A stretch of DNA of 5,007 bases from Bacteroides sp. CAG:443. Lineage in GTDB: Bacteria; Bacteroidota; Bacteroidia; Bacteroidales; Bacteroidaceae. Below the pieces are notes generated by a model. It ran no database searches. It had not been told where the DNA came from and saw only the letters and a list, made by a program, of their open reading frames with translations. Below are positions 1 through 5,004 of this stretch, piece after piece. Position numbers and translations under genes: made by a program. The DNA lies in contig FR887766.1 in assembly GCA_000432735.1 (NCBI GenBank), forward strand, positions 1 through 5,007. Direction: 5' to 3'. Every line of letters begins with the position of its first letter. Within the stretch, counting starts at the first letter, position 1.

Positions 1-28
1 TTGTGTCTAACTTTTGGGGTGCACTTCA
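1..28. mobile_element. Probable terminal inverted repeat of an IS3-family insertion sequence (end only)
   Basis: Read on the minus strand, these bases begin TGAAGTGCACCCCAAAAG and continue GTTAGACA. This closely resembles the ends of many IS3-family elements (IS150-like group), which start TGAACTG-CACCCC-AAAAGTTGGACA. IS3 elements begin with TG and end with CA, so the outer tip would be the CA at 27-28 and the element body would lie to the left, outside the window. No transposase is visible here, and the target duplication cannot be checked because only one end is present. The end stops about 46 bases past the dapA stop codon, so the insertion is in the downstream spacer and should not damage dapA. 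The identification rests on recall of the family's ends; the same bases could be a leftover solo end. Confidence 0.55.
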
Positions 29-51
29 GTTTTACCTACTGGGCTTTTATT

Positions 52-68
52 TTATCTTGAAAAGATAA
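52..68. terminator. Short AT-rich hairpin after dapA, weak terminator candidate
   Basis: The bases TTATCTT and AAGATAA form a perfect 7-bp stem around a 3-base loop, starting 7 bases past the dapA stop codon. The stem has a single G-C pair, and on the dapA strand it is followed by AAATAAAAG rather than a run of T, so it is a poor intrinsic terminator. It may help protect or end the dapA transcript. It could also be a chance palindrome in AT-rich spacer. Confidence 0.3.
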
Positions 69-74
69 TTATAA

Positions 75-968
75 TTAGCATTTTACTTTCAGTTCATTTA
101 AAATGCGTCGCATTTCTTCAAAAGTTGTTATACGTGTTGGAACTAATGGCAAGCGTAGGCGATTTTTTATCATTCCCATCATACTAAGCATGGCTTTTAC
201 GCCTGCTGGATTCCCGTCTACAAATAACAGTTTAAATAATTCTGTAAACTGATGGTGAATAGATAAAGCACTGGCGTAATCTCCAGCAAGAGCTAAACGA
301 GTCATACGGCTAAATTCACGAGGAAATGCGTTTCCGATTACAGAAATCACTCCTACAGCTCCTAATGTAATCAGCGGAAAAGTAATTCCGTCATCACCTG
401 ATATAACATCAAAATTAGCAGGTTTATTTTTGATGATATCATCCATTTGAGTAATATTGCCAGAAGCTTCCTTAATTGCTACAATATTGTCGAAGTCACG
501 GGCAAGACGAAGAGTTGTTTCTGCAGTCATATTGACTCCTGTGCGTCCAGGTACATTATAAAGCACTACTGGAAGCTTTGTTGCTTCTGCTATTGCTTTA
601 TAGTGCTGATAAATACCTTCCTGTGATGGTTTATTATAATATGGTACAGCTACTAATACGGCATCTACTCCTGTGAAATCGTCATTTTTTAAGGTGTCGA
701 CAACTGTCTGTGTGCAGTTGCTACTGATTCCTAGTAAAATAGGAACACGTCCGTTTACACGCTCAATAACAACTTGCTTTATTTTCTGCTTTTCTTCGTT
801 TGTCAGTGTTGGGGTTTCTGCGGTTGTACCCAGTACACACAAAAAATCTGTACCGTTTTGTACCTGATATTCAACTAGTTTTATCAGGGAGTTATAGTCC
901 ACACTTCCGTCTTCATTGAAGGGAGTAATTAGTGCAACTCCCATTCCTTTCAACCTTCTTTGTATCAT
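75..968 (-). CDS. dapA: 4-hydroxy-tetrahydrodipicolinate synthase
   Basis: This cytosolic enzyme condenses pyruvate with L-aspartate semialdehyde, the first committed step to diaminopimelate and lysine, and so feeds peptidoglycan synthesis. The 297-residue protein has the family's normal length and a full (beta/alpha)8 barrel. Visible active-site residues are the GTTAE loop (Thr48, Thr49), Tyr111 in PYYNKPSQEG, Tyr137 and Arg142 in YNVPGRTG, and the Schiff-base Lys166 in IKEASGN. A GAVGVISVIGN motif follows near residue 206. The usual GTTGE reads GTTAE here, a change next to the catalytic threonine that is probably tolerated. The ATG at 966-968 starts MIQRRLKGMGVALITPF, which fits the family N-terminus. 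It lies 103 bases downstream of ligA on the same strand and has its own candidate promoter in the gap, so the two need not be co-transcribed. Confidence 0.97.
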   Translation of the reverse strand: MIQRRLKGMGVALITPFNEDGSVDYNSLIKLVEYQVQNGTDFLCVLGTTAETPTLTNEEKQKIKQVVIERVNGRVPILLGISSNCTQTVVDTLKNDDFTGVDAVLVAVPYYNKPSQEGIYQHYKAIAEATKLPVVLYNVPGRTGVNMTAETTLRLARDFDNIVAIKEASGNITQMDDIIKNKPANFDVISGDDGITFPLITLGAVGVISVIGNAFPREFSRMTRLALAGDYASALSIHHQFTELFKLLFVDGNPAGVKAMLSMMGMIKNRLRLPLVPTRITTFEEMRRILNELKVKC

Positions 969-998
969 AAGTAAAATATAAATGCTATTTCAAGTATA

Positions 999-1031
999 CA
1001 AAAGTACGAATATTTTCTATTTATACTTCAA
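999..1031 (-). promoter_or_regulatory. Candidate Bacteroidetes-type promoter for dapA
   Basis: On the minus strand, 1006-999 reads TACTTTTG, an exact match to the Bacteroidetes -7 box TAnnTTTG. A TTG at 1031-1029 lies 22 bases upstream of it, slightly more than the usual 19-21 spacing for the -33 element. Transcription would begin near 990-994, giving a leader of about 25 bases before the dapA ATG. No Shine-Dalgarno sequence is present, which is normal for this phylum. The surrounding spacer is strongly AT-rich. Confidence 0.5.
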
Positions 1032-1071
1032 TTTTATCACTTTTTTGCTTGCAAAATAGGTATTATATTAA

Positions 1072-3075
1072 TTATTCTTCGCCTATCATTGCTAAAAACT
1101 CATTTTCGTCTTTTATCGGAATATTGAGTTGCTTCGCTTTTTCCAGTTTACTCGGTCCCATATTGTCGCCGGCGAGGATGAAAGAGGTTTTCTTTGATAT
1201 ACTGCCTACATTCTTTCCTCCATGCTTTTCTATCAGTGTTTTGTATTCATCACGTGAATGACGAGTAAATACTCCACTTATTACGATAGACATACCTTTC
1301 AGCTTATCTGAGTGTCCTGAAAGGTCTTCTTCGTCGGCTTCCAGTTTAAGTCCCGCTTGACGAAGTCGTTCTACCAAAGTACGATTCTTTTCGTTGGCAA
1401 AATACTGTATGATGCTTCCGGCAATTTTTTCACCGATTTCGTCTACGTGAATTAAATCGTCCAGGCTTGCTGAAGCCAGCGCATCTATTGAGTGGAAAGC
1501 TCTGGCTACCTTTTTGGCTACAGTTTCACCGACGAATCGTATTCCAAGTGCAAAGAGCACCCGTTCGTAAGGAACGTCCTTAGAACGGGTAATCCCCTGA
1601 ATGATATTCTCTGCCGATTTTTCTCCCATACGATCTAAGCGACAAATATCTGTAGCCTGTAACGTATACAAATCGGCTACGTCATGAATCAAACCCTCCT
1701 GATAAAACTGGTCGACAGTTTCCGGTCCCAGCCCTTCAATATTCATAGCACGGCGGCTGATAAAATGCTCAATCTTGCCTTTTATTTGTGGCGGACATGC
1801 TGTTTCATTTGTGCAGTAATAAGCCGCTTCATCTTCGTAACGAACCAAAGGACTGCCACATTCCGGGCAATGTGTGATAAACTTGACTTTTTCACTTCCT
1901 GCCGGACGAGCAGACAGTTCCACTCCTGTTATTTTAGGGATAATCTCCCCTCCTTTTTCCACATACACCATGTCTCCGATATGAAGGTCGAGCGAAGCGA
2001 TGATGTCGGCATTATGAAGCGAGGCACGGCGAACTACAGTACCCGAAAGTTGAACCGGATCCAAATTGGCCACAGGAGTAATCGCACCAGTTCGTCCTAC
2101 CTGATAAGTAACTTTTTCGAGTTTGGTAAGTGCACGTTCTGCTTGAAACTTATAGGCGATTGCCCAACGTGGAGATTTTGCCGTATAGCCCAAATTTCGC
2201 TGCTGGCGGAGCGAGTTTACCTTCAATACGATACCGTCGGTTGCAACCGGAAGGTTTTTACGCTCTACATCCCAATAATTAATAAAATCGAATACCTCTT
2301 GCAAGGTACGAGCCTTACGCGAAACATGAGAGATCTTAAAGCCCCACTTAGCTGCCTCCTGTAGATTTTCATAATGCCCGTCGTGTGGGAGATTATCTCC
2401 CAACAGATAATACAGGTATGCATCGAGCTTTCGACTGGCTACAACGGCCGAGTTCTGTGATTTCAGCGTGCCCGAAGCTGCATTACGCGGATTGGCGAAT
2501 AAAGGCTCCTCACGCAGTTCTCGTTCCCGGTTTAATTCCTCAAAAACATTCCACGGCATCAAAATCTCCCCTCGTATTTCAAAGCTTTTTGGATATCCTT
2601 CGCCATGCAAAACCAAAGGAATGGAACGGATCGTTTTTACGTTGTCGGTTACATCATCTCCACGTACTCCGTCGCCTCGAGTTACGGCACGTATCAGCTT
2701 TCCGTCTTCATATGTCAGTGAAATAGAAGTGCCGTCGTATTTCATTTCGCAACAAAGTTCGAATTCCTCATTCAGCGATTTGCTTACACGTTCATAAAAT
2801 TCGGTAACTTCTGCCTGCGAATAGGTATTACCTAACGACAGCATCGGATACTTATGCTCCACCTGCGTGAAGTTCTTGTTCAGGTCACTTCCCACACGGA
2901 CACTCGGCGAGTTGGGATCGTAATGTTCGGGATGCAGAGCTTCCAGATCTTGTAGCTCACGCATCAGCTTATCGAATTCCTGATCGGAAATTACAGGTGC
3001 ATTCAGTACGTAGTAATTATAATTATGAAGATGCAGTTCTTCACGTAACTGGTCTATTCTTTCAATGTCGGTCAT
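1072..3075 (-). CDS. ligA: NAD-dependent DNA ligase LigA
   Basis: LigA seals nicks in duplex DNA during replication (Okazaki fragments) and repair, using NAD+ as the AMP donor. All family domains are present in order: the NAD-binding Ia domain with the YY...SDQEFD motif (residues 21-35); the adenylation domain with nucleophile Lys112 in EMKYDGTS, followed by TRGDGVRGDDVT and EIRGE; an OB domain; a four-cysteine zinc finger (Cys403, 406, 421, 427); a helix-hairpin-helix region (about 430-590); and a C-terminal BRCT domain (about 592-667) with SGVFTRHSRDEYK, HGGK and GPSKLEKA. The 667-residue length is typical. I chose the ATG at 3073-3075, giving MTDIERIDQLREEL. An in-frame ATG 12 codons upstream adds non-conserved residues and would swallow the promoter box. 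The gene is divergent from trmD. Confidence 0.98.
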   Translation of the reverse strand: MTDIERIDQLREELHLHNYNYYVLNAPVISDQEFDKLMRELQDLEALHPEHYDPNSPSVRVGSDLNKNFTQVEHKYPMLSLGNTYSQAEVTEFYERVSKSLNEEFELCCEMKYDGTSISLTYEDGKLIRAVTRGDGVRGDDVTDNVKTIRSIPLVLHGEGYPKSFEIRGEILMPWNVFEELNRERELREEPLFANPRNAASGTLKSQNSAVVASRKLDAYLYYLLGDNLPHDGHYENLQEAAKWGFKISHVSRKARTLQEVFDFINYWDVERKNLPVATDGIVLKVNSLRQQRNLGYTAKSPRWAIAYKFQAERALTKLEKVTYQVGRTGAITPVANLDPVQLSGTVVRRASLHNADIIASLDLHIGDMVYVEKGGEIIPKITGVELSARPAGSEKVKFITHCPECGSPLVRYEDEAAYYCTNETACPPQIKGKIEHFISRRAMNIEGLGPETVDQFYQEGLIHDVADLYTLQATDICRLDRMGEKSAENIIQGITRSKDVPYERVLFALGIRFVGETVAKKVARAFHSIDALASASLDDLIHVDEIGEKIAGSIIQYFANEKNRTLVERLRQAGLKLEADEEDLSGHSDKLKGMSIVISGVFTRHSRDEYKTLIEKHGGKNVGSISKKTSFILAGDNMGPSKLEKAKQLNIPIKDENEFLAMIGEE

Positions 3076-3099
3076 GTTGTAAGTAAATGATGTTTCCTG

Positions 3100-3107
3100 C
3101 AAAATTA
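3100..3107 (-). promoter_or_regulatory. Candidate -7 box of the ligA promoter
   Basis: On the minus strand this reads TAATTTTG, an exact TAnnTTTG match. It lies 24 bases upstream of the chosen ligA start, so transcription would begin roughly 15-20 bases before the ATG. I see no clear TTG at the -33 spacing. The box falls inside the 12-codon N-terminal extension of the longer reading frame, which argues for the downstream start. Confidence 0.5.
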
Positions 3108-3151
3108 GCAAAAATGTCCCAGCGGGCTATGTGGGTACGGCGGAAACTTTG

Positions 3152-3159
3152 TACTTTTG
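3152..3159 (+). promoter_or_regulatory. Candidate -7 box of the trmD promoter
   Basis: TACTTTTG is an exact TAnnTTTG match ending 18 bases before the trmD start codon, implying a leader of only about 10-15 A-rich bases (AAAAAATAAC). No good -33 TTG is seen at the expected spacing. It stands 44 bases from the divergent ligA box, so two RNA polymerases would compete for overlapping DNA. Confidence 0.5.
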
Positions 3160-3177
3160 CAAAAAATAACAAGACTT

Positions 3178-3858
3178 ATGAGAATAGATATTATAACCGT
3201 TTTGCCGGAAATGATAGAAGGCTTTTTCAATTGTTCTATCATGAGCCGTGCACAGAAAAAAGGCATTGCAGAAATCCATATACATAACTTGCGCGACTAT
3301 GCTTACGACCGTTACCGGAAAGTGGACGATTATCCTTTTGGGGGATGTGCCGGAATGGTAATGAAAATTGAACCGATAGACCGTTGCATCTCGGCTCTGA
3401 AAGCAGAACGTCACTACGATGAAGTCATTTTTACAACTCCCGACGGTGAGCAATTCAACCAGAAGATGGCAAATACACTTTCCATGAGCGAAAACTTGAT
3501 TATTCTTTGCGGACACTTTAAAGGAATAGATTACCGCATTCGTGAACATTTCATTACGAAGGAAATCAGTATTGGCGATTATGTGCTGACCGGAGGAGAA
3601 CTGGCTGCGGCTGTCATTTCGGATGCTATTGTGCGAATTATTCCTGGAGTCATTTCCGACGAACAGTCGGCTCTCTCAGATTCATTTCAAGATAATTTAC
3701 TGGCTCCTCCTGTGTATACCCGTCCGGCAGATTACAACGGATGGAAGGTCCCAGACATTCTTTTATCGGGACACGAAGCTAAGATCCGCGAATGGGAGTT
3801 TCAACAGTCATTGGAGCGCACACAGCGCTTGAGGCCGGATTTACTGGAAGATAAATAA
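3178..3858 (+). CDS. trmD: tRNA (guanine-N1)-methyltransferase (m1G37)
   Basis: TrmD is a cytosolic SPOUT-class enzyme. It transfers a methyl group from S-adenosylmethionine to N1 of G37, next to the anticodon, in tRNAs reading CUN, CCN and CGG, which prevents +1 frameshifting. The 226-residue protein shows the conserved start MRIDIITVLPEM, the DDYPFGG-AGMVM motif (residues 50-62), the trefoil-knot SAM site ILCGHFKGIDYRIRE and EISIGDYVLTGGE (129-141), the catalytic pair Arg153 and Asp168, and the C-terminal YTRPADYNGWKVP and SLERTQRLRPDLL helices. The GGC-A sequence at 55-58 differs from the GGGxG of E. coli. I chose the ATG at 3178; an in-frame ATG 7 codons upstream would sit within the promoter box. 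In many bacteria trmD lies in the rpsP-rimM-trmD-rplS operon, but here it stands alone, divergent from ligA. Confidence 0.97.
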   Translation: MRIDIITVLPEMIEGFFNCSIMSRAQKKGIAEIHIHNLRDYAYDRYRKVDDYPFGGCAGMVMKIEPIDRCISALKAERHYDEVIFTTPDGEQFNQKMANTLSMSENLIILCGHFKGIDYRIREHFITKEISIGDYVLTGGELAAAVISDAIVRIIPGVISDEQSALSDSFQDNLLAPPVYTRPADYNGWKVPDILLSGHEAKIREWEFQQSLERTQRLRPDLLEDK

Positions 3859-3917
3859 GGATTTTCTTATCATAAGATAGAAATTAGGCGGCGTATAAAA
3901 ATGATATTGTAGAAAAC

Positions 3918-3939
3918 GAAAAGGTTTATTTCTCTTTTC
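3918..3939. other. Weak hairpin past trmD
   Basis: GAAAAG and CTTTTC can pair across a 10-base AT-rich loop about 60 bases after the trmD stop codon. The stem is only 6 bp and is followed by TATTATATTG, not a clean T run. It is a minor candidate for slowing or ending trmD transcription; the larger hairpins at 4002-4079 are better candidates. Confidence 0.2.
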
Positions 3940-3963
3940 TATTATATTGTAAATGAAAATTAA

Positions 3964-3999
3964 CGCTAAATAAGCGCTTTGGTAAATATCCTAAAAGCG
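3964..3999. other. Small alternative hairpins built on CGCT/AGCG arms
   Basis: CGCT at 3964-3967 can pair with AGCG at 3973-3976. Alternatively CGCTTT at 3975-3980 can pair with AAAGCG at 3994-3999, with an inner GG/CC pairing (3981-3982 with 3990-3991). The two use overlapping bases and exclude one another. The loop of the second contains GGTAAATATCC, which is itself complementary to GGATATTTAC at 4057-4066. Each stem alone is weak; their chaining with the next two hairpins is the reason to record them. Confidence 0.3.
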
Positions 4000-4001
4000 A
4001 G

Positions 4002-4046
4002 AATGGCATCTGAAGATGATAGACCATAATCACTTCATATGCCATT
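4002..4046 (+). terminator. Long interrupted hairpin followed by a T-rich tract
   Basis: AATGGCAT (4002-4009) pairs with ATGCCATT (4039-4046). After one C/T mismatch, TGAAG (4011-4015) pairs with CTTCA (4033-4037), and past a bulged A, TGAT (4017-4020) pairs with ATCA (4029-4032), leaving an 8-base loop. This gives 17 base pairs in all. On the plus strand the 3' arm runs into TTTTATCTTT, so this is a plausible trmD terminator about 145 bases past its stop. On the minus strand no T run follows directly. It may instead be part of a structured RNA spanning this spacer. Confidence 0.45.
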
Positions 4047-4052
4047 TTATCT

Positions 4053-4079
4053 TTGGGGATATTTACTGAATATCCCCAA
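4053..4079. terminator. Perfect 11-bp hairpin between convergent genes
   Basis: TTGGGGATATT (4053-4063) and AATATCCCCAA (4069-4079) are exact reverse complements around the loop TACTG, with four consecutive G-C pairs. It begins 61 bases past the stop codon of the minus-strand membrane protein and about 195 bases past trmD, so it could end transcription from either side. Neither flank carries a strong T run (TTAAATCTT on plus, AGATAAAAT on minus). Its 5' arm is also claimed by an alternative pairing with 3982-3991. Confidence 0.5.
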
Positions 4080-4139
4080 TTAAATCTTCGTCAAGTCGTC
4101 ATTTTTAATAGCATAGCATTTGCCGAGTAGTTTGTTCGG

Positions 4140-4580
4140 TTACATCACAACCGATAGGGTTGGATTCTTTTCCTTTAGTAATTCGATGAATCTTTTCTCG
4201 TTCTTAACGTATAAGTAGTATTTCTTTCCTTTTTGATCTGTCAAGCATACGTTATACCATCCATGAAGAAAGTGGAGTTTCGCGGATGCATAATAATCTG
4301 CTTTTATGATGTCTTGTAGAACCAGGGTTTTCAATACGAGATATGGAGTACGTATTTGCAAGATGCCATTTCTTACAGAGTAATAGACGCGGCCATATAT
4401 CCAGGTTGTAACGATTCCGATGAGGATGTAAGATGAATAATGGGACAGAAAATTCGAATCTTCCTGAGGAGCTTGAGTGATCAGATTCAGGAAACAATAG
4501 AATAGCAATCCACAGAGAAACCATAACAAGATAATGTGACTTCCATATATGAATCTGTTTTTAAGCTTGAAGTTTTCCAT
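4140..4580 (-). CDS. Small two-helix membrane protein with a PH-like cytosolic domain
   Basis: I do not recognise a named gene. The 146-residue product has a basic N-terminus (Lys5, Lys7, Arg9), a first hydrophobic helix at about 12-34, a short acidic loop with Glu40 and Asp41, and a second helix at about 48-66 ending in GRVYYSV. The basic start suggests both ends are cytosolic. The remaining 80 residues alternate short beta-like strands: RNGILQIRTPYLV, a KTLVLQDIIKADYY segment, CLTDQKGKKYYLYV, and a closing helix RFIELLKEKNP. This order (strand with NG turn, a 'DI' segment, a strand ending in KGKKYYLYV, then an F-x-x-L-L helix) resembles the bacterial PH-like domains often attached to one or two membrane helices, such as the DUF1200/bPH type. 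That link is inference. The role is unknown. It is convergent with trmD, and its codons are more AT-rich than those of ligA. Confidence 0.75.
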   Translation of the reverse strand: MENFKLKNRFIYGSHIILLWFLCGLLFYCFLNLITQAPQEDSNFLSHYSSYILIGIVTTWIYGRVYYSVRNGILQIRTPYLVLKTLVLQDIIKADYYASAKLHFLHGWYNVCLTDQKGKKYYLYVKNEKRFIELLKEKNPTLSVVM

Positions 4581-4618
4581 ATTATTTTGATTTAATGTAT
4601 GTCATGTTTTCATATAAG

Positions 4619-4626
4619 CAAATATA
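4619..4626 (-). promoter_or_regulatory. Candidate -7 box for the PH-like membrane protein gene
   Basis: On the minus strand this reads TATATTTG, an exact TAnnTTTG match 38 bases before the ATG at 4578-4580, implying a leader of roughly 30 bases. The -33 position contains no clear TTG; that area falls in the CCGAATTTCGG sequence at the edge of the mobile-element debris. If mobile DNA replaced the original upstream region, the promoter may have been weakened or rebuilt. Confidence 0.4.
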
Positions 4627-4640
4627 GTAAAACTCGCCCG

Positions 4641-4650
4641 AATTTCGGAT
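4641..4650. repeat. AATTTCGGAT direct repeat, copy 1 (copy 2 at 4978-4987)
   Basis: The ten bases AATTTCGGAT occur here and again, in the same orientation, inside the palindrome at 4970-4989. The two copies bracket the recombinase and lysozyme fragments. Copy 1 sits within CCGAATTTCGG (4638-4648), a palindrome with one central base, much like CCGAAATTTCGG in copy 2. A 10-base match within about 350 bases can occur by chance a few times in a hundred, so a boundary role is only suggested. Confidence 0.3.
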
Positions 4651-4686
4651 GGATTAAGGGAGAATAATGTAAACTATTACAGTTCG

Positions 4687-4779
4687 TTGAATCGCTATTT
4701 GAAGCGTATCGCCGAAATTTGCCGTATAGAGCGTAATTGGGTTTTTCATGCAGCTCGGCATACCTATTCGACAGAAATT
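4687..4779 (+). pseudogene. Tyrosine recombinase (integrase) fragment with HxxRH motif
   Basis: Translated from 4687 this gives LNRYLKRIAEICRIERN followed by FHAARHTYSTEI. This matches the catalytic-domain stretch of Bacteroidales phage-type integrases, where a helix of the form 'YLK-IA-ICGI' precedes the box II motif H-x-x-R-H-T; the second catalytic arginine is codon 4756-4758. Such enzymes are about 300-420 residues. Here the N-terminal core-binding domain, box I arginine, the LGH motif and the catalytic tyrosine are all missing, so it cannot be active. Similarity stops at codon ATT 4777-4779, and the frame continues into unrelated sequence to a stop at 4900-4902. The frame is open leftward to 4618, but I cannot recognise that part. 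This is a relic of an integrated element. Confidence 0.75.
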
Positions 4780-4969
4780 TTATATCAAGTGGTTCGAGGG
4801 CTGGCATTCTTCCCGGCATTACCCCTATGTAGGTTGGGGTCATTGCTTGCAACCGGGGGAAAGATATTCTGCCCATACCATGACAAGGCAACAAGCAGAT
4901 GAACTTCTCAGGAAGGACTTACGTAAGTTCTGCGCCATGTTCCGGCAGTTCGGAAAGGACTCTCTGATC

Positions 4970-4989
4970 TTATCCGAAATTTCGGATAA
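4970..4989. repeat. Perfect 20-bp palindrome
   Basis: TTATCCGAAATTTCGGATAA equals its own reverse complement over all 20 bases, with no central spacer. It begins exactly where similarity to lysozyme ends, so it probably marks a junction or target site and not coding sequence. As RNA it could fold into a short hairpin; as DNA it has the symmetry of a dimeric protein-binding site or a resolution site. The function is unknown. Confidence 0.75.
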
Positions 4990-5001
4990 CAGCAGTTATC
5001 C
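4984..5001. repeat. Inverted repeat GGATAAC-AGCA-GTTATCC overlapping the palindrome
   Basis: Seven bases pair exactly around a 4-base loop. The left arm is the right end of the palindrome at 4970-4989, so three copies of TTATCC or its complement occur within 32 bases (4970, 4984 reversed, 4996). The two folds cannot form at once. Confidence 0.6.
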
Positions 5002-5004
5002 ACA
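4996..5004 (+). other. Consensus DnaA-box sequence TTATCCACA
   Basis: TTATCCACA matches the strongest E. coli DnaA box exactly. Only one copy is visible and the window ends three bases later. One exact match in 5 kb (both strands) is expected by chance only about four times in a hundred, so it is notable but not proof. It overlaps the right arm of the inverted repeat at 4984-5001. Confidence 0.3.

Noticed and set aside
1684..2364. A 226-codon open frame on the plus strand inside ligA.
   Set aside because: It runs antisense to the conserved adenylation, OB and zinc-finger coding of ligA; its translation is low-complexity in pattern, has no recognisable motif, and it lacks a promoter or family features.
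3076..3111. Twelve-codon N-terminal extension of LigA from an upstream ATG.
   Set aside because: The added residues (MLILQETSFTYN) are not part of the family N-terminus and contain the candidate -7 box; the ATG at 3073-3075 starts the conserved region directly.
3157..3177. Seven-codon extension of TrmD (MQKITRL).
   Set aside because: The family begins at MRIDIITVLPEM, and the upstream ATG overlaps the promoter box, too close to the expected transcription start.
3127..3549. A 140-codon open frame on the minus strand over trmD.
   Set aside because: It is fully antisense to the conserved trmD catalytic core and gives a cysteine/phenylalanine-rich sequence with no domain; a shadow frame.
4048..4055. 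TATCTTTG on the plus strand, a TAnnTTTG match.
   Set aside because: Nothing on the plus strand within several hundred bases downstream needs a promoter, it lacks a -33 element, and it lies between two hairpins; such 8-mers with six fixed bases arise by chance in AT-rich spacer.
4111..4120. AGCATAGCAT short tandem repeat and CRISPR-like structure.
   Set aside because: Only two 5-base units (roughly GCATA), with no repeat-spacer periodicity; nothing in the window resembles a CRISPR array, tRNA or rRNA.
4610..4894. A 94-codon minus-strand frame opposite the integrase and lysozyme fragments.
   Set aside because: The plus-strand frames carry recognisable motifs (HAARHT, FEGW, GWGH); the minus frame has none.
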